Assembly: GCA_965262565.1 (NCBI GenBank)
Contig: CBDHFQ010000020.1
Coordinates: forward strand, 186,001-250,000
Reading direction: 5' to 3'
DNA length: 64,000 nt
Source of the DNA: CBDHFQ01 sp965262565
GTDB lineage: Bacteria; Bacteroidota; Bacteroidia; J057
In this document: piece by piece, positions 44,728 to 54,966 of the stretch
How positions within the stretch are numbered: position 1 is the stretch's first letter
Layout of the letters: every line of letters starts with the position of its first letter
Notes under the pieces: model-generated
Told to the model about the DNA's origin: nothing
The model's database searches: none
The model's input: the letters and a program-made list of their open reading frames with translations, nothing else
Translations under genes and position numbers: made by a program

Positions 44728-45291
44728 ATGAAGAAGATTATTCAATTTATCCTAATTGTTTTAGCAGGGAATATGTTAGTCGTTTCGTGTAAGCCTTCAT
44801 CCGATTACGAACGATTGGTAAAAGAGGAACTAGCTACTGGAAAACAACAAGATACGATACTTTTAGGGATTGTTTTTGGCATGAAGCGGAAGGATTTTTA
44901 CAATCATTGTTGGGAATTGAACAAGCAAGGGTTGATCAGACAAGGCAGCGGTAATACTACAATTGAATATGAGTTACCGAACATGAGATCTATGGCAACC
45001 TTAAATTTTTTCCCTGAGTTCAGGGAAGATACCATTTATGAAGTTACAGGGCTGGTAAAATATTTGGCTTGGGCTCCATGGAATAAAGAATTACAGGTGG
45101 ATAGTTTGTTAACAGATATGCTGAACCTGTACGAACAGTGGTATGGAGAAGATTTTATACATGTGGTGCATCCAGAAAGAGGAGAGTTGTATGTAGACGT
45201 AGATGGGAATCGAAGGATCATTCTGACGAAAGCTAATGATGGTGCCGTACGAGTATTTTATTCCGATTTAAGAAACAAAGAAGATAAGTAA
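44728..45291 (+). CDS. Predicted lipoprotein of unknown function (187 aa)
   Basis: 187 residues with a short lipoprotein signal (FILIVLAGNMLVVSC). The mature part begins KPSSDYERLVKEEL, then a GMKRKDFYNHCWELN segment similar in style to small Bacteroidota lipoproteins that accompany FG-GAP proteins. No known domain is identified. It starts 6 bp after the FG-GAP gene and ends 8 bp before the T9SS type B gene, so the three are almost certainly co-transcribed and their products may act together at the outer membrane. Confidence 0.75.
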   Translation: MKKIIQFILIVLAGNMLVVSCKPSSDYERLVKEELATGKQQDTILLGIVFGMKRKDFYNHCWELNKQGLIRQGSGNTTIEYELPNMRSMATLNFFPEFREDTIYEVTGLVKYLAWAPWNKELQVDSLLTDMLNLYEQWYGEDFIHVVHPERGELYVDVDGNRRIILTKANDGAVRVFYSDLRNKEDK

Positions 45292-45299
45292 ATGAGAAG

Positions 45300-47330
45300 A
45301 TGAGTTTGCCACTTTATGTAACACATATCAACTTTCTATATCTGATAAAAAGATTCTTTTCTTTTGGTATCGGCAGATCAACTTTACCAATGATATGGAT
45401 CTGTAGTATCATTTGCTTAAATGGATATGCACAATCATTTTCCTGTGATGGGACCTTTTACCTCAGTCATACAGCATCCAGTGTATCATCTAGTACTTTG
45501 TTAAGTGTTAAGCAAAATGAAAATAATCAAGAATTGAAAATAGACACAGTGGGTGTGTTTGAAGGGAGAAAAATAGGCGCCTTAGGCTATAGAGTAAGTG
45601 ATAATTTGATTTATGCTTTGGATCAGGAATCTTTGGAGCTTTTGCGCATCAATAATTCAGGCGACATAGAAGTACTTACAGACTTGAGTGGTAAATTGGA
45701 TACAACCTTGGAATATCATGCTGGAGCCATCAGCCCATTTGGGAATAGGTTTTATCTCGTTGCTAGAAATCCTCAAACTAATGAAGATACCGAGCTTCTG
45801 AATGTTCGTCTTACCAGGAATGACTACAGGGTAGGGAGATCCTTTATTAGAAGTAATCAAGGATTGAGAATATCCGATATCGCATTTAGCCCCATTTATG
45901 GAATACTGTATGGCTATGATGCTATACAGCGAAAACTGGTTGAGATTAGTACCTTAAACGCAGATGTGTTCCTTCAAAATTTTGCTTCAGGAAATAATCC
46001 AGGAGGAATAGGGGCATTATTTTTTGGTAAAGATGGCTTTTTATATGGGTTAGGAGGTAGCGAAAGTGGAGACAATACGTTTTTAAGAATTGATCCTTTA
46101 AAAGGAATGATTGGGTCCATTTCTTCCATGGCTGGTAGTAGCGTTTCTGATGGTTGCTCCTGTCCTTACCAAATTACGTTTGAGAAAGAAATTACCCCCA
46201 GGGTAGCATTGCCTTGTGATACTATTTCCATCACCTATCGCTTTGAGAATTTGGCAGGTACTTCAGATTTCAACGGAATTCACTTAAGAGATACCCTTCC
46301 AGAACAATTAAAGATCGTAGATATTCCTCGCTTACCAAAGATTTCCAGATGGGAGGAAAACGATTTTGACTACATCATTGATATAGAAATTCAAGATTTT
46401 CTCCTGGGACTTGATTCAGCTGTGGTAAGAGCAGTGGTAGATGACGGCAGTTTTGTTTCATTCCAATCCCAAGCATTTCTGGATTCTTTCCCATTGGCAC
46501 TGGGAGAAGTAATCTTTTCAGATAATCCTCGAACTACTCCCTTTCCCGATCCTACTTCTTTCGAGGTGGTTCCTTTGGAAATCCAATTGCCTGATCGGGC
46601 TTTTTTATGTGGTGGAGAAGTAGCTAGCGTGACGGTTCAGCCCAACGTCAATTCCAGCATTATTTATGAGTGGGATCATGGTCCGAGCGGTAGAAGGCAG
46701 CAGTTTTCAGAGGCGGGAAGTTATACGGTGAGTGCGATGAGTGAGTGCCAATTAGCCGAAGCAAGTATAGAGGTGAGCATCCCAGATGAAAAAATAGCGA
46801 TTCATTTACCTCCCGATACGGTTATTGATTGGGGAAATATATTGAACGTTAGCCCAAATACTATCCCTGAAGATTCTATCACTTTTCTTTGGCAATCAGA
46901 TAATCCTCAAGAACTCATTTGCGATAGTTGTTCGGAGCTAACCATCTCTCCTATCACTGATACCAGATATACATTGACTATACAGGACAAGTTTGGTTGT
47001 AGGGCCAGTGATCAATTTGTTGTATCAGTGGTAGAAAATCGGGAAATCTTTGTCCCTAATGTGTTTTCGCCCAACGGGGATGGATTACACGATACGTTCT
47101 ATTTGAAAGGAGGAAATAATGTTCTTTTTCATGACTTTTCCATCTATAATCGTTGGGGCCAGGAAGTATTTTTTCTCTCTTCAGGTCCATTAAGCGACCC
47201 GTCTATCGGTTGGGATGGTAAGCAAAATGGAGAGAATGTAGTAGAAGGGTTATATTTTTATCAGGCTGAAGTCATATTTCCCGATAATAGTAAATCAACA
47301 TTTAAAGGTGCCTTAACTTTACTAAGATAA
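45300..47330 (+). CDS. Secreted protein with gliding-associated (T9SS type B) C-terminal domain
   Basis: 676 residues; export signal either in the first 45 residues or from the internal ATG at 45390 (MIWICSIICLNGYAQ). Residues ~55-290 form a repetitive beta structure, probably a propeller-like domain (DNLIYALDQESLELLRINN, FSPIYGILYGYDAI, FFGKDGFLYGLGGSES). Adhesin-like beta-sandwich domains follow (~295-585). The last ~90 residues are the CHU_C/gliding-motility type B sorting domain (FVPNVFSPNGDGLHDTFYLK, IYNRWGQEVFF, GLYFYQAEV). It would be secreted by T9SS and retained at the surface. The binding partner is unknown. It is the last gene of a three-gene unit. Confidence 0.85.
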   Translation: MSLPLYVTHINFLYLIKRFFSFGIGRSTLPMIWICSIICLNGYAQSFSCDGTFYLSHTASSVSSSTLLSVKQNENNQELKIDTVGVFEGRKIGALGYRVSDNLIYALDQESLELLRINNSGDIEVLTDLSGKLDTTLEYHAGAISPFGNRFYLVARNPQTNEDTELLNVRLTRNDYRVGRSFIRSNQGLRISDIAFSPIYGILYGYDAIQRKLVEISTLNADVFLQNFASGNNPGGIGALFFGKDGFLYGLGGSESGDNTFLRIDPLKGMIGSISSMAGSSVSDGCSCPYQITFEKEITPRVALPCDTISITYRFENLAGTSDFNGIHLRDTLPEQLKIVDIPRLPKISRWEENDFDYIIDIEIQDFLLGLDSAVVRAVVDDGSFVSFQSQAFLDSFPLALGEVIFSDNPRTTPFPDPTSFEVVPLEIQLPDRAFLCGGEVASVTVQPNVNSSIIYEWDHGPSGRRQQFSEAGSYTVSAMSECQLAEASIEVSIPDEKIAIHLPPDTVIDWGNILNVSPNTIPEDSITFLWQSDNPQELICDSCSELTISPITDTRYTLTIQDKFGCRASDQFVVSVVENREIFVPNVFSPNGDGLHDTFYLKGGNNVLFHDFSIYNRWGQEVFFLSSGPLSDPSIGWDGKQNGENVVEGLYFYQAEVIFPDNSKSTFKGALTLLR

Positions 47331-47463
47331 GCTAAATCATATAAGCAGCCTTCCGATGGACCCATTCCTATATGCTTTTTTTTTAACTTTTATGGTTGTC
47401 TAACTTAAATGGTGTTAATTCGTAAAACCGTTTTTTCCAATTTTCATTTCAATACACATCTTC

Positions 47464-50298
47464 ATGAGCCTAATTAGAATGTCACTTGGTATTATTGGAG
47501 CTATTTGGTTCAATATTTTTTTATCATATGCTCAACCTGCTGTACAGGAAGTTACGTTGGATCCAAATGTCACAAAGGGAGTACTGGAAAATGGACTTAC
47601 CTACTTCATCAGGAATAATGCCAAGCCGGAAAATAAAGCGGAACTCAGATTAGTCATTAATGCAGGCTCAATACAGGAAGATGAAGGACAAGAAGGATTG
47701 GCGCACTTCATGGAACACATGTGTTTTAATGGAACGGAAAATTTCGAGAAAAACGAGTTAGTAGACTATTTACAGTCTGTGGGAGTTAGGTTTGGGGCAC
47801 ATTTAAATGCTTATACTAGTTTTGATGAGACCGTTTACATGCTATCCATACCCACAGATGAGCAGGATATTGTAGAAAAAGCTTTTCAGATTCTGGAAGA
47901 TTGGGCCCATCAGGTAAATCTGGAGGAAGAAGAAGTCAATAAGGAAAGAGGGGTGGTGATAGAGGAATGGCGGATAGGGAGGGGAGCTCAACAAAGATTA
48001 AGAGATCAGTATTTACCCGTCATATTTTATGGTTCAAGATATGCGGAGCGTTTGCCCATTGGAAAAAAAGAAGTGATAGAAACATTTTCAAGGGAAAGCC
48101 TGGTAAAATTTTATAGGGATTGGTATAGACCTGATTTAATGGCTGTTGTCGTTGTCGGAGACCTTGATACAGATACGGTGGAAGCAAAAATTAAACAGTA
48201 TTTCGGGAGATTGACCATGCCAGAGAATCCCAGGGAGCGTGTAGTTTATGAGGTTCCTAGTCATGATAGTACCCTGCTTGCTATTGCCAGTGATAAAGAA
48301 ATGGCTTTTTCTCAAGTCCAGTTACTTTACAAGCATGCAAAAAAAGACCTTTCCGGTACAGAGAAAATTCGTAATAGTATACTTAGACAGTTATACGGTG
48401 AAATGCTTAATTCCAGATTACAGGAATTGAGCCAACAAGCTAACCCGCCTTTTTTATTTGGAGCGAGTTATTTCGGAAATCTCGTCAGATCAAAGGAGGC
48501 CTATCAATCCTTTGCTTCTGTGAATGATACCAGCATGCTAATGGGACTGAAAACTTTAGTGATAGAAAATGAAAGGGTTAAGCGTTTTGGTTTTACTGAG
48601 AGGGAATTCGAGCGGGCCAAATCCAATTTATTGAGTAGCTATGAAAAGGCGTTTAAGGAGAGAGATAAATCCGAGTCCAGAAATTATGCATCGGAATATG
48701 TAAGCGCATTTTTGGCTGATGAACCTTCTCCAGGGATTGAATTCGAATTTAATTTTCTACAACAAGAGCTTCCTAAGATTCAATTACAGGAAGTAAATGA
48801 GCTAGCTGGCAAATGGATTACAGAAAAGAATCGGGCGATTGTCATTACTGCACCTGAAAAGGAGGGAGTGATACTTCCTACCAGAAAAGAGATATTTTCT
48901 GTATTAGAAGAAGTGGAGAATGTCCGTCTCACTCCATATGAAGAAAATGAAATAGCAGACAAGTTGATAAATGAAGTACCAATATCTGGTCAAGTATTAT
49001 CTATTAAGGAGATAGAAGCTGTTAATGCAAAGGAGATCATTTTTGAGAATGGGTTAACGGTAGTCCTAAAGTCTACAGATTACAAAAATGATGAAATATT
49101 GATGAAAGGAATGAGTAAAGGGGGACACTCGCTCTATCCAATAGAGGATTATCAATCTGCAGCTAATGCAGATCAAATAGTAGGAGAAAGTGGAATAGGA
49201 AATTTTTCCAGTACAGACCTTCAAAAATATTTAGCTGGAAAGAATGTATACGTTCAGCCATATATAGGTCAATTATCTGAAGGATTGAATGGTAGTTCGA
49301 GTCCGAAAGATATTCAAACCTTACTGGAATTAACCTATTTGTATATGACTTCCGTGAGAGAAGATTCAATTGCTTATCAATCCTATATCAGTAAACAGAA
49401 GTCCTTACTTCAAAATCTAATGGCAGATCCACGATTTTATTTTAGCGATAAGGTAAGCAAGATCATGACGCAAAATCATCCGAGGGGAGGAGGATTTCCT
49501 ACCCCTGAAGACCTGGATGACATTGATTTAGAGAGAGCATATGAGATTTATAAAGAGCGCTTTAAAAATGCAGGCGACTTTACTTTCTTTTTTGTGGGGA
49601 ACTTCGATCCGGATTCGTTGCTACCCTTAATTTCAACATATTTAGGTGGACTACCAGGAAATGATAAAGAGGAACACTTTAAAGATTTAGGTATTAGACC
49701 TCCTGAAGCATCTATGCAATTAAATATTTTGAGGGGAAGTGATCCCAAAAGTCTTGTAAGAGTATTCTTTACCGGAGAATTGAAGAATTATGATGATCAA
49801 TTGAATTACGAACTGAAGAGTCTGGGAGAATTATTGAGTATCAAATTGATCGAATTACTTAGGGAAGAACAAAGTGGAGTATATTCAGTAGGTGCCTCGG
49901 CCTACGCGGTAAATGATCCTTATCCTCATTATCAACTACAAATAAGTTTTCCCTGTAGCCCTGAAAATGTAGATACATTAATTCAAGCTGCTTTTTCTGT
50001 GTTAAAAGATATTCAAATTGCTGGTCCCGATTCTGCAGATGTTCATAAAGTAAAGGAAGCCCAAAGGAGAGAACTTCAAGTGAGTATGGAACAAAACAGA
50101 TTTTGGCTGAACATTATCAGTGATTTTTACTGGGATGGAAAAATTCCCAAAGACCTCTCTGTTAGAAAATCGCGAATTGAGTCATTAAATAGTGAGTCTA
50201 TTCAGAACATAGCCAGGAAATTCTTTGATCTCAATCAATATGCGCAATTTGTTTTATTGCCTGAAAATCAGTCAGAAATGAGTGATATGGATGAATAG
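47464..50298 (+). CDS. M16 family zinc metallopeptidase (pitrilysin-like), exported
   Basis: 944 residues with an N-terminal signal (LGIIGAIWFNIFLSYAQP). The inverted zinc motif HxxEH is present as His81-Phe-Met-Glu84-His85 in LAHFMEHMCFNG, and the distal Glu lies in EEVNKERGVVIEEW about 76 residues on. The tandem M16 layout is complete: active N-terminal half, inactive C-terminal half with a second M16C-type domain (FTFFFVGNFDPDSLLPLIST). It would degrade peptides in the periplasm. It has no close operon partner; the preceding gene ends 133 bp upstream. Confidence 0.93.
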   Translation: MSLIRMSLGIIGAIWFNIFLSYAQPAVQEVTLDPNVTKGVLENGLTYFIRNNAKPENKAELRLVINAGSIQEDEGQEGLAHFMEHMCFNGTENFEKNELVDYLQSVGVRFGAHLNAYTSFDETVYMLSIPTDEQDIVEKAFQILEDWAHQVNLEEEEVNKERGVVIEEWRIGRGAQQRLRDQYLPVIFYGSRYAERLPIGKKEVIETFSRESLVKFYRDWYRPDLMAVVVVGDLDTDTVEAKIKQYFGRLTMPENPRERVVYEVPSHDSTLLAIASDKEMAFSQVQLLYKHAKKDLSGTEKIRNSILRQLYGEMLNSRLQELSQQANPPFLFGASYFGNLVRSKEAYQSFASVNDTSMLMGLKTLVIENERVKRFGFTEREFERAKSNLLSSYEKAFKERDKSESRNYASEYVSAFLADEPSPGIEFEFNFLQQELPKIQLQEVNELAGKWITEKNRAIVITAPEKEGVILPTRKEIFSVLEEVENVRLTPYEENEIADKLINEVPISGQVLSIKEIEAVNAKEIIFENGLTVVLKSTDYKNDEILMKGMSKGGHSLYPIEDYQSAANADQIVGESGIGNFSSTDLQKYLAGKNVYVQPYIGQLSEGLNGSSSPKDIQTLLELTYLYMTSVREDSIAYQSYISKQKSLLQNLMADPRFYFSDKVSKIMTQNHPRGGGFPTPEDLDDIDLERAYEIYKERFKNAGDFTFFFVGNFDPDSLLPLISTYLGGLPGNDKEEHFKDLGIRPPEASMQLNILRGSDPKSLVRVFFTGELKNYDDQLNYELKSLGELLSIKLIELLREEQSGVYSVGASAYAVNDPYPHYQLQISFPCSPENVDTLIQAAFSVLKDIQIAGPDSADVHKVKEAQRRELQVSMEQNRFWLNIISDFYWDGKIPKDLSVRKSRIESLNSESIQNIARKFFDLNQYAQFVLLPENQSEMSDMDE

Positions 50299-50384
50299 GG
50301 AATAGTAGATTTTTTTTATATTCACAAAATTCGAAATTAAAAATCATATGTTTATATAAATCATGTAAAATTAATGTAGTGATT

Positions 50385-50392
50385 TATATTTG
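50385..50392 (+). promoter_or_regulatory. Candidate Bacteroidota -7 element (TAnnTTTG)
   Basis: TATATTTG matches TAnnTTTG in the 279-bp AT-rich gap before the FG-GAP/Uma2 gene. No good -33 TTTG is found at the right distance, so the assignment is weak. Confidence 0.22.
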
Positions 50393-50577
50393 AAGGAATA
50401 TAGTTTTTTTGCCGAAATATTTAGTGTATTTTTACTTAAAGCTGTTCATTATTACCCAAAAGCCACTAAATTTCAGGAAAAAGACCTACTTAAGGATCAA
50501 GTCGGAGAATGACACATGTTTGATTAGTACGCTATAACTAGATTAAGTAATTTATAGATAAGTGGCTATCGATTTAT

Positions 50578-53500
50578 ATGCAGAGGTTAATAAATCAATT
50601 ATTTTGTGTTTCGTACGATCATAATTATTCTAACAAGAATAAATTCCTTGCCTTAATGGTACTGGCAGGGGGATTATGCGTAATATGTATTTCTGCGTGT
50701 ACATCTTCAGGCAACCATCAGGAAAAGCGATTCTCACTCTTGCGTCCAGAAAAAACCGGAATCACCTTTTCAAATAAGCTTACAGACACGAAAGACTTTA
50801 ATATTCTCAGCTACCTATACTATTATAATGGTGGAGGAGTAGCAGTTGGAGATATAAATAATGATCAATTACCGGATATATATTTTTCAGCTAATCAACT
50901 TCCCAACAAACTCTATCTAAATAAAGGTAACTTTACCTTTGAAGATATCACCATTGCTGCTGGGGTGGATGGTAATCCCGGATGGACCACTGGGGTTAAT
51001 ATGGCAGATGTAAACGGAGATGGTTGGTTGGATATCTATGTATGCTATTTGGGAAATTATTTAAATGTCAGAGGTAGGAACCAGCTTTTTATTAATAAAA
51101 AGAATAATACTTTCGAGGATAAAGCAGAGGAGTATGGATTGGATTTGGTCGGCTTTTCCACACAATCGGTATTTTTCGACTATGATAGAGATGGCGATTT
51201 AGATATGTACCAACTTAACCATTCTGTAAATCCGGCGGGAACCGTAGGGGATACCTCTCAGCGGAGTTTTACAGATCCTTTTGCGGGGGATAAATTAATG
51301 GAAAATAAGAGGGGTAAGTTTGTAGATATCAGCCAAAAAGCCGGGGTCAGAGGAAGTAAATTAGGCTATGGACTGGGAGTTATCGTCAACGATATAAATC
51401 TTGATGGATGGCCAGATATTTACGTTTGCAATGACTTTCATGAAGATGACTATTTGTATGTCAATATGGGAAATGGAAAATTTAGGGAACAATTGAGACA
51501 TCGCGTAGGCCATACCACTAAATTTTCTATGGGTGGAGATGCTGCAGATATCAATCGAGATGGGTTAGTAGATTTTATGACCCTGGATATGAAACCCGAA
51601 GATCCTGGTATTTTGATGACTTCCGAACCTCCGGAGAGCTATGACCTTTTTCAATTCAAACGCTCCTTCGGATATTACTATCAGTATCCACATAACGCTC
51701 TCCAGCTAAATCAGGGAAAAGGATACTTTGGGGAGATCTCTCAAATGGCTGGGATAGATGCTACTGACTGGAGTTGGTCAGTCCTTTTTTGTGATCTTGA
51801 TAATGATGGATGGGAAGATACGTATATAACAAACGGCATTTACCGCCGTCCCAATGATATGGATTATTTGAATTTCATATCAGATCCCGTGGTTGTCAGG
51901 AAATTAAATTCTGCCCCTAGCGAAGAAGACTTAACTTTTATCGAAAAGATGCCTCAGGTTAACATTTCAAATTATGCATATAGGAATGTAGGAAATTTAA
52001 CATTTCGACCAGTAATGGATATCTGGGGATTGGATCAAGCCGCTTTTTCTAATGGGGCGGCCTATGCGGATCTGGATGTAGATGGGGACCTGGACCTGAT
52101 TGTAAATAATATTAATGAACCAGCATTTATTTATAGAAATGAAAGTCGCGAAATAGATGTTGTACCCGATGAACAAGATGATCATGAGCTTACAAAGAAA
52201 AGAATCGATAGTACTCACTATCTTGCTATTAAGTTTAAGGGTGCAAAAGCCAATAAATTTGGAATAGGCGCAAGTGTGTGGATCTACACAGATTCTACCA
52301 TACAATTTCGCTATCATATGCCTACCAGAGGATTTTTATCCTCTATGGAACCTGGACTTCATGTGGGATTGGGAACAGCAGATAGGATTGATAGCTTGAA
52401 AGTAGTTTGGACAGATGGGACATCTCAAACACTTAAAGAGGTGGCATCTAATCAGGTAATTACTTTGAATCAAATAGATGCTCTAAATTCTCATCAGCTC
52501 GAAAGTGCCCAATCCTCGAATTTCCCGGATGTGTTTGAAGAGCTATCGTCTGAATGGATTCCATTTATTCATAAAGAAGATGACTTCAACGATCTAAACA
52601 GAGAACCACTACTACCACACAAGTTGTCAACTTTCGGGCCATGCATGGATGTTGCTGATGTGAATAAGGATGGATTAAATGATGTATATGTAGGTGGGGC
52701 AATGGGCCAGGCTGGCAAGCTGTATGTCCAACAACCCGGACGAATTTTTATTTCTCATCAGGAAGAACTTTGGAGCCAATTTATCCGCAGAGAAGAGGTG
52801 GATTGTGTTTTTCTCGATGTGGATGGCGATGATGATGATGATTTGTACGTCGTTTGTGGAGGAAATGCCTATCCCAAAAATCATCCTGAGTATCAGGATG
52901 TCCTATTCATCAATGATGGGAAAGGAAATTTTTCAGCCGCCTCTTCTTTAATACCTATATTTCCTTCTAATGGATCTTGCGTAGCGGCTGGAGATTTTGA
53001 GAATGATGGTGATCTGGATTTGTTTGTTGGTAATAGAAATATTCCTGGAAGCTATGGACTTATTCCGGAATCCTACCTGTTGAAGAATGATGGCAGAGGG
53101 AATTTCTCCTTAGTGTATGAGGATTGGTCCATTGGATTAAGGAATATTGGTATGGTGACAGATGCCCTTTGGAATGATTATGATGCAGATGGGGAAGATG
53201 ATCTCATTATTGTTGGGGAATGGATGAGAATTGAAATTTGGAAACAATTTTCTGGAAAATTAATTAAACAAACGGAAGTTTTGGGCTTAAGTAATAGTAA
53301 TGGGTGGTGGAATAATATTATCGCAGGTGATTGGGATAGAGATGGAGATACCGATTTTGTGGTAGGAAATTTAGGGCTAAACTCTGCCTTACACAGCTCC
53401 CTGGAAGAACCCTGTACTTTACTCGTAGGGGATATTGACCAAAATGGGTCCATAGAATCTTTATTATGTCATTATATCGATGGCAAGCAATATCCTTTCG

Positions 53501-54648
53501 CTAAAAAGGACCAGCTTCAAAGCCAGCTAACATTTATTAGGAAGAATTTTCCTACCTATGAGTCCTTTGCCCAAAAAAGTGTAGATGCCATTCTGAAAGA
53601 TCATCAAGACAATATTGTGCAAACCTTAGAGGCTTTCACCTTCGAGCATCAATATATAGAACAAACTACAGATGGCTTTCGGATGATTCCTCTTCCAAAG
53701 CTAAGCCAAGCCCAACCTGTTTATGCTATGTTATCTACCGATGTAGATAATGATGGATGGGAAGATATTGTATTAGGGGGTAATTTTTATGGAGTAGGCC
53801 CTGAAAGAGGGAGATATGATGCTGGAAAAGGCTTATTATTAAAAGGAGGGACAACAACCAGATGGAAAGCTATTCCCCCTTCACAAAGTAATTTATGGTT
53901 GGATGGTGAAGTGCGAGCTATAGAGTTGTTAGACGATCCATCCGCTCTTCCCTGGATATTGGTCGGAAAAAATAATGCTCCTCTTCAAATTATAGCGCTA
54001 AATAAAGAGGTTTCGAATGATTATTTGGCCAATAAAGAAAGAGGCGTTTCAGTACACGAATTGTTAAGACAAGGATCAGTCACTATCGAAAAATATCCTT
54101 CTAAGGAGGAATTCTTGATGATGATCAAGGAGCATCCTAATTTGAGATTTGAGCTAACTTCTGAGGGTAGTGTCAGCATCTCCTCTTGTATCAGTGATGA
54201 ATCCGAAAAATTGGCTTCCCTGATTTATGCAAAAATGCTCATGTGGGCCTCCAAAGAAGAAAAAGGAAAAGCTTTAGATATGTCTACTAAGTTTATCATG
54301 CCTGATGGAGCGGTAAAAAGTCCTTACTGTGCCTGGCTAGGTAGGAAAAATCTGAACAGGAACAGATCCATTCAGGAATCATTTTTATCAGTAGTTCCCG
54401 ATGTAGTAGTGGAAATCCGTTCAGAGATGGATCAGTTTGAACATCTTCACCGGAAGATAGAGAAAGACTGGATGACGCAGGGAGTAAAGTTAGCCTGGCT
54501 TATTGATCCACATGAAGAAATGGTGAGCATCTATAGAAAGGGAAAGACGGTAGAGATAAGGAAAGACTTTGATAAGCTGGTCTTGGATGGAGAACAAGTG
54601 ATGCCGGGAATGGAAATTTCGATGAAAAATTTTAAGTTGAGGAAGTAG
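50578..54648 (+). CDS. CRTAC1-like FG-GAP/ASPIC lipoprotein fused to a C-terminal Uma2-type nuclease-fold domain
   Basis: 1356 residues. An N-terminal signal with lipobox (VICISAC, Cys41) is followed by FG-GAP/VCBS blocks (DVNGDGWLDIYV, DINLDGWPDIYV, DLDVDGDLDLIV, DFENDGDLDLFV) and an ASPIC/UnbV domain (~548-635: HMPTRGFLSSMEPGLHVGLG). Up to about residue 1140 it parallels the paralogue at 41368, which ends there. The extra ~205 C-terminal residues match the Uma2/DUF820 restriction-endonuclease-like fold (EEFLMMIKEHPNLRFELTSE, PDVVVEIRS, QGVKLAWLIDPHEEMVSIYR, PGMEISM). The usual catalytic Asp in SPD is Tyr1250 (KSPYCAWLGRKNL), while Glu1279 is kept, so nuclease activity is doubtful. The frame is uninterrupted through the junction. 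Confidence 0.88.
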   Translation: MQRLINQLFCVSYDHNYSNKNKFLALMVLAGGLCVICISACTSSGNHQEKRFSLLRPEKTGITFSNKLTDTKDFNILSYLYYYNGGGVAVGDINNDQLPDIYFSANQLPNKLYLNKGNFTFEDITIAAGVDGNPGWTTGVNMADVNGDGWLDIYVCYLGNYLNVRGRNQLFINKKNNTFEDKAEEYGLDLVGFSTQSVFFDYDRDGDLDMYQLNHSVNPAGTVGDTSQRSFTDPFAGDKLMENKRGKFVDISQKAGVRGSKLGYGLGVIVNDINLDGWPDIYVCNDFHEDDYLYVNMGNGKFREQLRHRVGHTTKFSMGGDAADINRDGLVDFMTLDMKPEDPGILMTSEPPESYDLFQFKRSFGYYYQYPHNALQLNQGKGYFGEISQMAGIDATDWSWSVLFCDLDNDGWEDTYITNGIYRRPNDMDYLNFISDPVVVRKLNSAPSEEDLTFIEKMPQVNISNYAYRNVGNLTFRPVMDIWGLDQAAFSNGAAYADLDVDGDLDLIVNNINEPAFIYRNESREIDVVPDEQDDHELTKKRIDSTHYLAIKFKGAKANKFGIGASVWIYTDSTIQFRYHMPTRGFLSSMEPGLHVGLGTADRIDSLKVVWTDGTSQTLKEVASNQVITLNQIDALNSHQLESAQSSNFPDVFEELSSEWIPFIHKEDDFNDLNREPLLPHKLSTFGPCMDVADVNKDGLNDVYVGGAMGQAGKLYVQQPGRIFISHQEELWSQFIRREEVDCVFLDVDGDDDDDLYVVCGGNAYPKNHPEYQDVLFINDGKGNFSAASSLIPIFPSNGSCVAAGDFENDGDLDLFVGNRNIPGSYGLIPESYLLKNDGRGNFSLVYEDWSIGLRNIGMVTDALWNDYDADGEDDLIIVGEWMRIEIWKQFSGKLIKQTEVLGLSNSNGWWNNIIAGDWDRDGDTDFVVGNLGLNSALHSSLEEPCTLLVGDIDQNGSIESLLCHYIDGKQYPFAKKDQLQSQLTFIRKNFPTYESFAQKSVDAILKDHQDNIVQTLEAFTFEHQYIEQTTDGFRMIPLPKLSQAQPVYAMLSTDVDNDGWEDIVLGGNFYGVGPERGRYDAGKGLLLKGGTTTRWKAIPPSQSNLWLDGEVRAIELLDDPSALPWILVGKNNAPLQIIALNKEVSNDYLANKERGVSVHELLRQGSVTIEKYPSKEEFLMMIKEHPNLRFELTSEGSVSISSCISDESEKLASLIYAKMLMWASKEEKGKALDMSTKFIMPDGAVKSPYCAWLGRKNLNRNRSIQESFLSVVPDVVVEIRSEMDQFEHLHRKIEKDWMTQGVKLAWLIDPHEEMVSIYRKGKTVEIRKDFDKLVLDGEQVMPGMEISMKNFKLRK

Positions 54649-54966
54649 ATATAATCATTTAATCTTCTGTAGCGTCACGTATTTTCTCAATATAATTATT
54701 ACAAATCTGAGAGAGGTAATTCTCTTGTTATGCTTTCTCTACAAGGCACTACCACCACCCACAAGGTTTGCCACTCTAACAAAATAATGAGGTAGATAAA
54801 AGTAAATCGACAAATTAGGGTCAACTTTATTATTAATTGTAACTGAATAAGTCGAAGAAGTCACATGGAAATGGTACTTCCAGAATATTGGAAGAATTAT
54901 TAAACAATTCTAGTGTATACCCATTAACTTTAGATAATTGAAATCATTACTCAAAAGAACAACCAA
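54649..54966. other. Gene-free stretch
   Basis: 318 bp of AT-rich sequence between the FG-GAP/Uma2 gene and the haloperoxidase-like gene. I see no open frame of interest, tRNA-like fold, strong inverted repeat or clear promoter element. Confidence 0.5.

Noticed and set aside
47331..47463. Terminator near the run of eight T at about 47376-47384
   Set aside because: Only a 5-bp AAGCA/TGCTT pairing with a long loop precedes the T-run, too weak to call.
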